From Solibacillus faecavium (GTDB taxonomy: Bacteria; Bacillota; Bacilli; Bacillales_A; Planococcaceae), in NCBI RefSeq assembly GCF_014836905.1, contig NZ_JACSPZ010000007.1:124001-188000 (forward strand): DNA of 64,000 bases. The letters are read 5' to 3'. The notes beneath the pieces are model-generated. The model had not been told where the DNA came from. It searched no databases and saw only the letters and a program-made list of their open reading frames with translations. Made by a program: the position numbers and the translations under genes. Positions 44,471 to 52,768 of the stretch are shown piece by piece (the first letter of the stretch is position 1; the number at the start of each line of letters is the position of its first letter).

Positions 44471-44507
44471 AAAACACCTTCATCAAAATTATTTTGATGA
44501 AGGTGTT
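44471..44507. terminator. Terminator after the RlmCD gene
   Basis: AACACCTTCATCAAAA pairs perfectly with TTTTGATGAAGGTGTT around TTA. Confidence 0.85.
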
Positions 44508-44512
44508 AGCTT

Positions 44513-45889
44513 TTATTTCTTTAACGTTAATTTTACAACACACTCAACTTGCGCTGTTTGGGGGAACATATCAACTGGCTGAATGTACTCCACTTTATAC
44601 GCTTTTGATAAGTCTTTCAAATCACGTGCTAGCGTAGACGGATTACAAGAAGTGTATACAAAGCGCTTTGGTTTGATTTTTAACACGGTTCTAATAAATC
44701 CTGGCTCCAATCCTGTACGTGGAGGGTCTACACAAATTACATCTGGACGATAATCTTCTTTTGACCAACGGAATAGCCATTTATCGGCTGATCCTGGGAA
44801 GAAACGTACATGTTGTAAATTATCATTTGTGCGGGCATTATATTTTGCATCGGCAATTGCTTCATCGACATTGTCCATACCGCGTACTTCACGTGCACCT
44901 TCTGCAAGCCACATACCAATTGTCCCAACACCACAGTAAGCATCAACTACATTTTCTTTTCCAGTAAGTGCAGCAGCTTTTTTTATTTCATTATATAAAT
45001 GAACTGTTTGCTCTGGGTTTAGCTGGAAAAATGCACGAGTTGATAAATCAAATGCAAATTCGCCTAATTTTTCATGGATAGCATCTTTACCATCTAATAC
45101 ATACGTATCACTACCAAAGATAAGAGATGTTTTTTCACGATTTACGTTTTGTGTAATAGATACGATAGATGGATCAATTTTTTTGATGCGTTCAATTAAC
45201 TCCTCTTTATGCGGTAATTCATGACGAGTTGTCACAAGACAGACTTGTGTTTCACCAGAACGCATACCTGTACGAACTACAATAGTACGTACTAACCCAT
45301 TTAATGATTTCCCATCATAAATAGGGATGTTTAGCTTTTGTAAAATCTTACGTGTAGCTACTGTAATTTTTGATGTTACAGGATGTTGCACGAGGCAATC
45401 GTTGATATTTAAAAGTTGATTCGTTCCTTCTGCAAAAAGTCCAGCATAGACACGCTTACCTTCTTTACGCACTTGGAATTGAGATTTGTTACGGTAGTGC
45501 CAAGGGTTATCCATACCGATAGTTGGACGGATTTCGGCTGTTTCTGCAATATCCTTTGCATATTTTTCAAATGCTTGAACAACGATATCACGCTTGTTTA
45601 CTAGTTGAGCATCATAGGTCATATGCTGTAATTGGCAGCCTCCACATTCTGAATAAACAGGGCATGGTGCTTCTTGACGGAATTCGCTTTCTTTACGAAT
45701 GTTCAATATTTCAGCTTCGGAAAACTTTGGAGATACTTTTGTTAACCTAACTGTTACTTCTTCTCCTGGAATAGCCCCTTTTACAAATACTACATTACGC
45801 TTATAAAAACCTACACCTTCACCATTAATACCGAGGCGCTTTATTGTTAACGGGAACTTTTGCCCGACTTCCATTTTTAATTCACTCAA
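44513..45889 (-). CDS. rlmCD: 23S rRNA (uracil-C5)-methyltransferase, RlmCD-like
   Basis: The 458-residue SAM-dependent enzyme makes m5U in 23S rRNA. It has an N-terminal TRAM domain (~1-60), a [4Fe-4S] motif CPVYSECGGCQLQH (~75-88), the Rossmann SAM site VDAYCGVGTIG, DPPRTGLEPG and the catalytic cysteine in YTSCNPSTLARD. The order is that of the TrmA/RumA family; B. subtilis YefA (RlmCD) methylates U747 and U1939. The first codon is TTG, with AAAGGA about 11 bases before it; ATG at codon 5 is an alternative. PdaA lies upstream on the same strand, separated by a hairpin. Confidence 0.92.
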   Translation of the reverse strand: MSELKMEVGQKFPLTIKRLGINGEGVGFYKRNVVFVKGAIPGEEVTVRLTKVSPKFSEAEILNIRKESEFRQEAPCPVYSECGGCQLQHMTYDAQLVNKRDIVVQAFEKYAKDIAETAEIRPTIGMDNPWHYRNKSQFQVRKEGKRVYAGLFAEGTNQLLNINDCLVQHPVTSKITVATRKILQKLNIPIYDGKSLNGLVRTIVVRTGMRSGETQVCLVTTRHELPHKEELIERIKKIDPSIVSITQNVNREKTSLIFGSDTYVLDGKDAIHEKLGEFAFDLSTRAFFQLNPEQTVHLYNEIKKAAALTGKENVVDAYCGVGTIGMWLAEGAREVRGMDNVDEAIADAKYNARTNDNLQHVRFFPGSADKWLFRWSKEDYRPDVICVDPPRTGLEPGFIRTVLKIKPKRFVYTSCNPSTLARDLKDLSKAYKVEYIQPVDMFPQTAQVECVVKLTLKK

Positions 45890-45912
45890 GTTTTTACACG
45901 TCCTTTAAATAG

Positions 45913-45944
45913 AGTGACTCGCACCAAAAATTAGTGCGAGCCAC
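45913..45944. terminator. Hairpin between pdaA and rlmCD
   Basis: AGTG-CTCGCAC pairs with GTGCGAG-CACT. There is no good T run on the minus strand, so it may be an attenuating or RNA-stabilising hairpin. Confidence 0.5.
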
Positions 45945-46007
45945 TTCCTTCTTTTCATCATTTCAGTATAACGGAAATTGTAATGGAAAGAAAGGAACGC
46001 AACTTTC

Positions 46008-46793
46008 CTAATATGGAGATATTTTTTCGTGCTCAAGTACTAAGTCATCCAGAGAGCCGAATGTGTAACCTTGGGCTTTTGCATCTTTTATAAATTGCGG
46101 AATTGCTTCAGCATTATCCTGTGCAACAGTATGCATCAGTATTATTGCACCTGGATGAAGCTGTCCCATTAGTGCATCATAAGCATATTTGGCACCACGT
46201 CGCTCATCCTTTAACCAGTCTTTGAAGGCGATGGACCAGAACATATGGCGATAACCAGCTTCATTACCGACTTTTAATACTTCTTCATTAAAGATTCCTT
46301 CTGGTGGTCGGGCATAGTACGTACGTTTTACACCAGTTAGTTCATTTAACTTATCATCAAATTTTTTCCATTCAGTTTTCATTTCAGCAGCAGATAGCCG
46401 AGCCATGTTAGGATGACCGTAAGAGTGGTTCCCGATAATATGTCCATCTTTGACCATTGTTTTTACTAAATCGGTCGCACTCGTCAAATAGTGACCAGTC
46501 AAAAAGAATGTAGCCGGTGCATTTTCTTCCCTTAGCGTATTTAAAATGCTTTCGGTATAGCCATTTTCGTAGCCATTATCGAATGTTAAATAAACAATTT
46601 TCTTCTCTGGGCTACCTTTATAAATAGCACCGTATTTGTTCATTAATGTTTCTAAAGGCTCTCCAATTTCCACTGGCTCGCCATTTTTGCTCGGTTTAAA
46701 GCCCCAGTGAAATTCCTCAGCCTCGGCTACTGAAATAAATGATACTAATGCAACGAGTAAAACGAAGCTAATTCCTAAAATGTGTCGTTTCAT
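46008..46793 (-). CDS. pdaA: Delta-lactam-biosynthetic polysaccharide deacetylase PdaA
   Basis: The 261-residue secreted NodB-type deacetylase has a signal peptide (MKRHILGISFVLLVALVSF, cleaved near AEA). The catalytic domain has TFDNGYENGYT (where most NodB enzymes have TFDDG), HSYGHPNMA (zinc His pair), RPPEGIF and LMHTVAQDN. The TFDNGYENG sequence is characteristic of PdaA. It deacetylates N-acetylmuramic acid so that muramic delta-lactam can form in the spore cortex, which is needed for germination. Expression is likely in the forespore. It has AAGGAGG before the ATG. Confidence 0.93.
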   Translation of the reverse strand: MKRHILGISFVLLVALVSFISVAEAEEFHWGFKPSKNGEPVEIGEPLETLMNKYGAIYKGSPEKKIVYLTFDNGYENGYTESILNTLREENAPATFFLTGHYLTSATDLVKTMVKDGHIIGNHSYGHPNMARLSAAEMKTEWKKFDDKLNELTGVKRTYYARPPEGIFNEEVLKVGNEAGYRHMFWSIAFKDWLKDERRGAKYAYDALMGQLHPGAIILMHTVAQDNAEAIPQFIKDAKAQGYTFGSLDDLVLEHEKISPY

Positions 46794-46845
46794 TAAAAAA
46801 GCAACCTCCTTTTACAAGTAGGTTGCGTGAAATGCCACGTTTTAT

Positions 46846-47745
46846 TCATTTATATAAATTACGAATGGCATCTTCGACCGATACGAACTGAAATTCAAAA
46901 TTTGCATTTAATAACTTTTCCGGAAATACGTGCTGCCCTTCAAGTACAAGAATACTTTTTTCACCAAGTGCAAGCTTTAAAACTGTGCTTGGAACAGGAA
47001 GCCAATGAGGACGATTTAGTGCTAAGCTAATTGATTTTCCGAATTCTCTCATTCTTTTAACATTCGGTGTTGTAAAATTAATTGGTCCGGATAAGTTTTC
47101 ATCTGAAATTAGCAACAGCATAGCTCTTACTACATCTTCTATATGAATCCAACTTAGCCACTGGTTACCCGATCCGATAGTGCCGCCGATGCCTAGTTGA
47201 TAAGGAAGCACCATCATAGGCAATGCGCCTTCACCGTTTTGTAAAATGACACCAAACCGAGTTAAGCAAGTCCGAATACCAAGTTGCTCAGCTTGAAGTG
47301 CTTTTTCTTCCCAGTGTGCGACAACTTGTCCTAAAAAATCATTTGCTTTTTCATCAGACTGCTCTGTGTAGGCAGCAGTTTCCGATACCGGATAAATCCC
47401 GACTGCGCTCGCATTAATTAAAATTTGAGGTTTATATTGTAAGTGTTGCAATATACGGATTACTTCATCTGTTGCATCCATTCGACTGTTATAAATCTTT
47501 TCCTTTTGTTCTTCTGTCCATCGACCATCGTTTAAAGATACACCAGCCAAATTTATAAAAACATCAGTGTTTTCAACATAAAGCTCAGGGGTCGCGTCGT
47601 CATTTAACCATTGAACGTACTGAATACCGTTTTTAAACTGTTGCTCGCCACGTGTCAATATTATTACGTCATGTCCGTTTTCAATTAGTCGCTCACTTAA
47701 TTTACGACCAACCATTCCTGTCCCGCCTGCAATAGCAACTCTCAC
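46846..47745 (-). CDS. yfhF: TIGR01777-family epimerase/SDR protein, YfhF-like
   Basis: The 299-residue NAD(P)-binding Rossmann protein starts with VRVAIAGGTGMVGRKL (glycine-rich loop). It has LAGVSLNDGRWT, a modified active-site region INASAVGIYP and FTTPNVKRMREFGKSI. This is the nucleoside-diphosphate-sugar epimerase-like TIGR01777 group; the substrate is not known. GTG 47745 is preferred, since AGGAAGGTG is properly spaced; GTG 47754 lies within that Shine-Dalgarno. It is divergent from recX, as in B. subtilis yfhF-recX. Confidence 0.88.
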   Translation of the reverse strand: MRVAIAGGTGMVGRKLSERLIENGHDVIILTRGEQQFKNGIQYVQWLNDDATPELYVENTDVFINLAGVSLNDGRWTEEQKEKIYNSRMDATDEVIRILQHLQYKPQILINASAVGIYPVSETAAYTEQSDEKANDFLGQVVAHWEEKALQAEQLGIRTCLTRFGVILQNGEGALPMMVLPYQLGIGGTIGSGNQWLSWIHIEDVVRAMLLLISDENLSGPINFTTPNVKRMREFGKSISLALNRPHWLPVPSTVLKLALGEKSILVLEGQHVFPEKLLNANFEFQFVSVEDAIRNLYK

Positions 47746-47854
47746 AAATAACACCTTCCTTTAATTAGTCTAGTTAGTTAAGTATACCGTTTCATGAAAG
47801 AGAAAGTAAAAACATGTATACTAGAATGAACAAGGTTATTGTGAGGTGTGCATA

Positions 47855-48664
47855 GTGCAAGTAATAACAAAAATCGGACGGCAAAAAAACAATCAACAAC
47901 GTTATAATATATATTTAAACGAAAAATATTCGTTTGCGGTCGATGAAGGTACACTTATTAAATTTGGTCTGCAAAAAGGCAAAGTACTTGAGCAGATGGA
48001 AATAGATGAAATACAATATGAAGATGAGATTGCAAAGGCATTTAATAAGGCGCTGAATTTTTTAAGCTTTCAAATGCGCAGTAAACATGAAGTGAAAACT
48101 AAACTGTTACAATTAGGCTATGGGGAAGCTGTCATTCAGGAAGCTATTCATAAACTAACGGGCTTAGGTTTTTTGAATGATGAAAGTTACTCAAAAGCAC
48201 TTCTTGAAACGAGAAAGCGTACTGCCAAAAAAGGTCCCGCAGCTATCCGCCAAGACTTCATAAAGAAAGGCATCGACAAAGAACTGCAGCAACAAGTATT
48301 GGGAACGTTTAGTCATGATGAGCAACTGAAGATTGCAATGGAACTAGCAGAAAAAGCAATTAGGTCCAATGAAAACAAAACACCGACTCAAGTGAAACAA
48401 AAAATTCAGGATGTACTCCTCCGCAAAGGCTATTCTTATTCCATAGTGACTGAAATAATTGAACAAATAAAACTTGAACGCCATGATGAAGAATGGGAGC
48501 TATTAATCGAAAATCAGGGCGATAAACTTTGGCGCAAATATGCATCGAAGCTCACTGGTTTTGAGCTACATCAAAAAGTTAAGCAAGCTCTGTATCAAAA
48601 GGGCTTTCCGATAGAGAAAATAAAAGAATATATTGATCAAAAGGAGCAACACCAAAATGAATGA
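47855..48664 (+). CDS. recX: RecA regulator RecX
   Basis: The 269-residue all-helical protein with RecX three-helix repeats modulates RecA filaments. The N-terminal ITKIGRQKNNQQRYNIYL is followed by LNFLSFQMRSKHEVKTKLLQ, LGFLNDESYSKALLETRKR and GPAAIRQDFIKKGI. The length is that of the long Bacillus RecX. GTG 47855 is chosen because GTGAGGTG lies 6 bases upstream; GTG 47846 lies within that Shine-Dalgarno. Its end overlaps yfhH by 8 bases. Confidence 0.93.
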   Translation: MQVITKIGRQKNNQQRYNIYLNEKYSFAVDEGTLIKFGLQKGKVLEQMEIDEIQYEDEIAKAFNKALNFLSFQMRSKHEVKTKLLQLGYGEAVIQEAIHKLTGLGFLNDESYSKALLETRKRTAKKGPAAIRQDFIKKGIDKELQQQVLGTFSHDEQLKIAMELAEKAIRSNENKTPTQVKQKIQDVLLRKGYSYSIVTEIIEQIKLERHDEEWELLIENQGDKLWRKYASKLTGFELHQKVKQALYQKGFPIEKIKEYIDQKEQHQNE

Positions 48665-48986
48665 ATTAACTTATAGTAGAATGTCGGAACAAGAATTACG
48701 CCAAGAAGTTGCCAATTTACGTGAAAGGGCACGAAAAGCTGAGCAATTAGGGATAGTAAATGAATACGCGGTTTTTGAGCGCAAAGCACTGATGGCTGAA
48801 GCCTATTTAGTAGATCTTTCAACAATTATTCCCGGGGAGTTATATCGTTTAAATGGTTCGCCAGGTGAATTTTTTCAAGTAGATTATTTAAAAGGGCGTT
48901 TCGCATGGGGACACCGATTAGGTTCTGAACGCTTTGAAGAGGCATTACCCGTATCAATGTTACGTCCGGTAAAGGAAGGGAAGTAA
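48657..48986 (+). CDS. yfhH: YfhH family protein
   Basis: The 109-residue protein starts with a helical segment (YSRMSEQELRQEVANLRERARKAEQLG) and ends in a small beta domain, with GELYRLNGSPGEFFQVDYLKGRFAWGHRLG, resembling the DUF1811 (YfhH) family. The function is unknown. ATG 48657 has AAAAGGAGC upstream and overlaps the recX stop, so translation is coupled. It is followed 1 bp later by the yfhJ-like gene. Confidence 0.88.
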   Translation: MNELTYSRMSEQELRQEVANLRERARKAEQLGIVNEYAVFERKALMAEAYLVDLSTIIPGELYRLNGSPGEFFQVDYLKGRFAWGHRLGSERFEEALPVSMLRPVKEGK

Positions 48987-48987
48987 A

Positions 48988-49257
48988 ATGGAAGAGATTT
49001 ATCAAAAACTGACAAAGCAACTTTTAGACAAAAATCCAAACTTGCCAACAGGTCGCGCCCGTACATGGGTGGAACTTTTATGCAGTGATTTTGAATCAAC
49101 TTCGGCAAAGGCTGGTGCAAGTTATCGCGGCACGGAATATACAGGACAATTAGTTAGTCAGTTAATTGAAAGTTATGGGGATAAGCTTCACCTATTCGCA
49201 GCGAAAAATCCAAAATATGCTCATTTATTGAATGATAGTGAAGATACAGTGAACTAA
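48988..49257 (+). CDS. yfhJ: YfhJ/WVELL-domain protein
   Basis: The 89-residue protein contains RARTWVELLCSDFESTSAKAG, the WVELL signature that defines the family. It is soluble and of unknown function. It starts one base after the yfhH stop, with GGAAGGGAAG as ribosome binding site in the yfhH end. The recX-yfhH-yfhJ unit ends at a hairpin terminator. The same order occurs in B. subtilis. Confidence 0.9.
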   Translation: MEEIYQKLTKQLLDKNPNLPTGRARTWVELLCSDFESTSAKAGASYRGTEYTGQLVSQLIESYGDKLHLFAAKNPKYAHLLNDSEDTVN

Positions 49258-49284
49258 AAAACCACCAGTTTATACTGGTGGTTT
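49258..49284. terminator. Terminator after yfhJ
   Basis: AACCACCAGT pairs with ACTGGTGGTT around TTAT, with A and T runs. Confidence 0.85.
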
Positions 49285-49333
49285 TCCCCGTTTAATAACT
49301 ACCAATATGAGTTGGTTTAAGAGGGTATGTCAT

Positions 49334-50323
49334 TTATTCATTTCCAGCTCCTATTTGTAAACGCTTTTGTAACTTTTCTTCCGTAAATATCCAACCTGTA
49401 TAAGAATTTACGATGTTAAGTTCTTTATCTAAATGTGCGACGGCAACGAATGGGTAGCGGTCGTTACTGCGATAGCGCAAATCAATTAATCGAAGCTCCG
49501 TTATTCCATTTTCAAGCTCGGAAATCTCCCATCTATAGAGTGGGGAAAATGATAAAAACGCATCAAGATTCGGATCTTTTATCGCCTTTGCAACGAGCTC
49601 TGTTTTTGGAATAGGCTCAATTTTGAACTTGTCATAGATATTGACAGTTCTTCGATAAGCACGGCCTACGTAAAAATGCGTTTTTGACTTTGCAGCTATT
49701 TTCCAATGGAAGAAACGCATAGTCGGAGCCACAATAACGAATTCCTCATCTTGCAACTCGTGATGAACGGCAGACTTAATTGCCTTTTGAATGGCAAAGC
49801 GTAAAATATAGTAAACAAAAATTATTAGATACATTATAGTAAATGTTAAAACGGGCTCTGTACCGAATAGCCAAAGTAGAATACCTATACAATGAAACCC
49901 AAATATAAAAGGATCGAATGTATTGATAACACCGAGTGCTACCCATTTTTTTGAGAATGGGCGTAAAGCTTGGGTACCGTATGCATTAAAAATGTCAACA
50001 AAGACATGTAAAAATACTGCAATCTGAGTCCATAACCATACATTAAACAAATGAGCGTCAGGTAGAATAATGGCTAGTGCACCTGTTATTAATAAAGGCC
50101 ATAATAAAACAGCAGGGATCGAGTGTGTAATTCCCCGATGATGCCGTATATAGATTGCGTTATTGCGAAATTTTAAAACCGTATCAATATCAGGTGCCTG
50201 CTGACCAATTATCGTTCCGGCCATAACAGCGGTAAATGTTATTGAATGGCTAGCAACAGTGGGGTCAACAAGTGCTAGGCCACCAATAGCAATACCCATA
50301 ACAAAATGTGTGCCTGAATCCAA
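49334..50323 (-). CDS. yfhP: YdjM/YfhP-family membrane-bound metal-dependent hydrolase
   Basis: The ~329-residue membrane protein has about four helices in its first 200 residues and a hydrophilic C-terminal domain. Motifs include DSGTHFVMGI, GQQAPDIDTVLKF and HHRGITHSIPAVLLWP with its His cluster, typical of YfhP/YdjM. The hydrolase role is predicted only. TTG 50323 gives MDSGTHF, like B. subtilis YfhP, with GAGGGG 8 bases upstream; the ATG 50347 and ATG 50332 starts are less likely. It is divergent from mutY, as in B. subtilis. Confidence 0.88.
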   Translation of the reverse strand: MDSGTHFVMGIAIGGLALVDPTVASHSITFTAVMAGTIIGQQAPDIDTVLKFRNNAIYIRHHRGITHSIPAVLLWPLLITGALAIILPDAHLFNVWLWTQIAVFLHVFVDIFNAYGTQALRPFSKKWVALGVINTFDPFIFGFHCIGILLWLFGTEPVLTFTIMYLIIFVYYILRFAIQKAIKSAVHHELQDEEFVIVAPTMRFFHWKIAAKSKTHFYVGRAYRRTVNIYDKFKIEPIPKTELVAKAIKDPNLDAFLSFSPLYRWEISELENGITELRLIDLRYRSNDRYPFVAVAHLDKELNIVNSYTGWIFTEEKLQKRLQIGAGNE

Positions 50324-50474
50324 AGTTATCATCCCCTCGATCATCAAACCGTTCGAGAACGGAAATATATAGCTTATTTCAATGTATAAACATTAAAGAA
50401 GGTAAGCCTCAACGTAATTTATTTAATAATATACCCTTTTTTAAGGAAATAAAATCGAATTTTTGGAGGACATT

Positions 50475-51533
50475 TTGAACTATCCATATATAAAACAATT
50501 TCGCAAAGCATTAGTTACATGGTATTTAGAGGAACAACGCGATTTGCCGTGGCGTCATACGAAAGAGCCCTATCAAATTTGGGTTTCTGAAGTGATGCTT
50601 CAACAAACAAGGGTTGACACGGTAATCCCATATTACAACCGATTTATAGAAAAATATCCGACAGCGGAAAGTTTAGCGTATACGCCGGAAGAAGAGCTTC
50701 TTAAGATGTGGGAAGGTCTTGGCTATTATTCCCGTGTGCGCAATTTACAGGCTGGTGTTAGAGAAGTTGTCGAAGTATACGGCGGTAAAGTACCGGATAA
50801 TCGAGTAGATATTTCAAAGTTAAAAGGTGTGGGACCATATACAGCAGGCGCAATTTTAAGTATTGCTTATGGTAAACCGGAGCATGCTGTTGATGGGAAT
50901 GTTATGCGCGTATTGAGTCGCGTGTTAAATATTGATGCAGATATTGCATTACCAAAAACGAAGGAAATTTTTGAAGAGGCAGTAACAAAGTTAATTGATA
51001 TAGAAAATCCCTCCGCCTTTAACCAAGGATTAATGGAATTAGGAGCATTAATCTGTACTCCAACGTCACCAAAATGCCTATTATGTCCAGTCCGTGATTA
51101 TTGCACTGCCTTTCATGAAGGTAACCCGTCAAGCTTACCGGTAAAGTCCAAAAAGTTAAAGACGAAAGACATACATTACGATGTCTACGTAATTCGCAAT
51201 AAAGATGGAAGTTACCTTATGGAGAAAAGGATGGAAGAAGGGCTGCTTGCAAACATGTGGCAGTTTATAATGGTTGAGCGTGATGAAGTTGAAAATAGTT
51301 TAACCAAAGTTGAAAAACAATATAACGTGATCCTTAATAGGGAATTAATCGAGCCAATAATTAGTTTTAAACATGTGTTTTCCCATTTGAAATGGCATAT
51401 TAGCAGTTATTTAGTTGATGCAATTGAAACTGGTGAATTGAGCCAGTTAAATACAGCCTTTTTAACGAAAGAGCAAATTGAAAGTATCCCAATGCCTGTG
51501 CCGATGTTAAAAATTTGGGGAAATTTAACATGA
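50475..51533 (+). CDS. mutY: Adenine DNA glycosylase MutY
   Basis: The ~352-residue base-excision enzyme removes adenine opposite 8-oxoguanine. The HhH-GPD fold has VMLQQTRVDTVIPYY (catalytic Glu in SEVMLQQ), LKGVGPYTAGAILS and the Asp in HAVDGNVMRV. The [4Fe-4S] loop C-x6-C-x2-C-x5-C runs from CTPTSPKC to YC. The C-terminal NUDIX-like domain reads 8-oxoG. TTG 50475 is chosen because GGAGGACATT at 50464-50473 is spaced for it. There is no terminator before the next gene, only an SD-blocking hairpin. Confidence 0.95.
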   Translation: MNYPYIKQFRKALVTWYLEEQRDLPWRHTKEPYQIWVSEVMLQQTRVDTVIPYYNRFIEKYPTAESLAYTPEEELLKMWEGLGYYSRVRNLQAGVREVVEVYGGKVPDNRVDISKLKGVGPYTAGAILSIAYGKPEHAVDGNVMRVLSRVLNIDADIALPKTKEIFEEAVTKLIDIENPSAFNQGLMELGALICTPTSPKCLLCPVRDYCTAFHEGNPSSLPVKSKKLKTKDIHYDVYVIRNKDGSYLMEKRMEEGLLANMWQFIMVERDEVENSLTKVEKQYNVILNRELIEPIISFKHVFSHLKWHISSYLVDAIETGELSQLNTAFLTKEQIESIPMPVPMLKIWGNLT

Positions 51534-51542
51534 AAAAAATAG

Positions 51543-51573
51543 TGCATAATTCATTCTACCTCCGACCACAATA
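51543..51573 (+). promoter_or_regulatory. Possible SigG promoter of the Asn/Gln-rich SASP
   Basis: TGCATA at 51543-51548 and CACAATA at 51567-51573 are separated by 18 bp. The -35 fits the SigG pattern well and the -10 less so. Confidence 0.4.
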
Positions 51574-51587
51574 ATGGTCATGGAGGT
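51558..51587 (+). promoter_or_regulatory. Hairpin that would sequester the SASP ribosome binding site
   Basis: ACCTCC-GACCA (51558-51568) pairs with TGGTC (51575-51579), then, across a two-base bulge, with GGAGGT (51582-51587), which is the Shine-Dalgarno of the next gene. A transcript starting near 51580 would lack the left arm. Confidence 0.55.
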
Positions 51588-51595
51588 GAAAAAAT

Positions 51596-51901
51596 ATGAA
51601 ACGAAACGATCAAAACAATAACCAACAAAACCGCAATAACCAACAACAAAACCAAAACCAATTCCAAAACCAAAACCAAAACCAAAACCAAAACAATCGT
51701 GAGGAATTTGGTGAAGATCTAAATTTTAATAATTTTAACCAAAACCAAAAGCAAAACCAAAACCAAAATCAACAAAATAATAACGAAGAATTTGGTCAAG
51801 AGTTGAATTTTAATGAAGTTCAACGACAAAACCAAAAACAAAATCGTGAGCAAGAACAACGTAACGCTCAATTTAATAAGCGTAATAACAATAACTTCTA
51901 A
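51596..51901 (+). CDS. sspE: Asn/Gln-rich gamma-type small acid-soluble spore protein
   Basis: The 101-residue protein is composed of about 36 Asn and 28 Gln by hand count. It has two repeats around EEFGEDLNFNNF and EEFGQELNFNEVQRQNQ. The second fits the SspE repeat core (FGTE...TNAQQVRKQN) in order: FG-x-E, then N-x-x-x-V-x-x-QN. In SspE-type proteins the FGTE site is cut by the germination protease GPR. It lies exactly where B. subtilis has sspE, between mutY and ygaC. It is made in the forespore as an amino acid store. GGAGGT precedes the ATG. The DNA holds a CAAAAC-type hexamer tract. Confidence 0.72.
   Translation: MKRNDQNNNQQNRNNQQQNQNQFQNQNQNQNQNNREEFGEDLNFNNFNQNQKQNQNQNQQNNNEEFGQELNFNEVQRQNQKQNREQEQRNAQFNKRNNNNF
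51649..51690 (+). repeat. In-frame hexanucleotide tract (CAAAAC units)
   Basis: The sspE-like gene contains a run of near-identical CAAAAC hexamers around 51649-51690, with a second shorter run near 51738-51775. They encode Asn-Gln dipeptides. Unit gain or loss keeps the frame. Confidence 0.7.
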
Positions 51902-51910
51902 TTTGAAGTA

Positions 51911-51955
51911 GAAGAGGGTGTTCTGAAAGTGTCGACTTTCAGAGCATCCTCTTTG
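51911..51955 (+). terminator. Terminator after the Asn/Gln-rich SASP
   Basis: AGAGG-TG-TCTGAAAG pairs with CTTTCAGA-CA-CCTCT, followed by TTTGTTTTT. Confidence 0.85.
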
Positions 51956-52089
51956 TTTTTGGATCAACCATTATCGTTTTTCCGAATTTTTCACACAAAA
52001 TTGAAAATAATTGCATTCTAACTACAAGTTTTGTTAAAGCATTGTTATAATACAATAAAGACAGCTAAGACGAAAAGGTGGGCTTTAAG

Positions 52090-52638
52090 ATGGCATTACC
52101 GGTTGAAGGAGAAACAATCCAAATACATAGTTATAAGCACAATGGTAATATCCACCGTGTCTGGCAAGAAACGATGGTATTAAAGGCAACAAAAAATATC
52201 ATTATCGGTGCGAATGAAAAAACTCTTGTAACTGAATCGGATGGTCGCACATGGTTAACGCGTGAGCCATCGATTTGTTACTTCCATGCTGAGCATTGGT
52301 TTAATATTATTTGTATGCTGCGTGAAGATGGAGTGTATTACTACTGCAACATTAGTTCACCATTTGTGTTTGATAATAATTGCTTAAAGTATATTGACTA
52401 TGATTTGGATGTAAAGGTGTTTCCTGATATGAGTCATGCATTGTTGGATGAAGATGAATATGAGCAGCACAAATTGGAAATGAATTATCCTGAAGTCATT
52501 GATAAAATTTTAAAGCGTAATGTCAAAACATTACTGAGCTGGATTGAACAGCGTCGTGGCCCATTTGCTCCAGACTTTATAGAGTCGTGGACAAACCGCT
52601 ATGAGCTATTAAGTGAAATTCAGGCAAATAAAGAGTAA
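52090..52638 (+). CDS. ygaC: DUF402 nucleoside tri/diphosphate phosphatase, YgaC-like
   Basis: The 182-residue protein of the DUF402 (UPF0374) family hydrolyses NTPs and NDPs in characterised members. Visible blocks are [47 protein letters not shown] and a metal-binding cluster [11 protein letters not shown] with [11 protein letters not shown] 52090 is supported by AAAAGGTGG upstream; ATG 52078 is the upstream frame start and is less likely. It lies between the SASP and the ABC exporter, as in the B. subtilis yga region. It has its own promoter region. Confidence 0.9.
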   Translation: MALPVEGETIQIHSYKHNGNIHRVWQETMVLKATKNIIIGANEKTLVTESDGRTWLTREPSICYFHAEHWFNIICMLREDGVYYYCNISSPFVFDNNCLKYIDYDLDVKVFPDMSHALLDEDEYEQHKLEMNYPEVIDKILKRNVKTLLSWIEQRRGPFAPDFIESWTNRYELLSEIQANKE

Positions 52639-52768
52639 ACAAAACACAAGTGACTTTTTAGGTTGCTTGTGTTTTTCTTTTGGGTAAAGTCCAACTATAA
52701 ATAGTAATTGAAAAATTATGATATGATAGTTGCTGTTGCAAAATTTCTGAGGGGAAGTGTTCTTTGCA

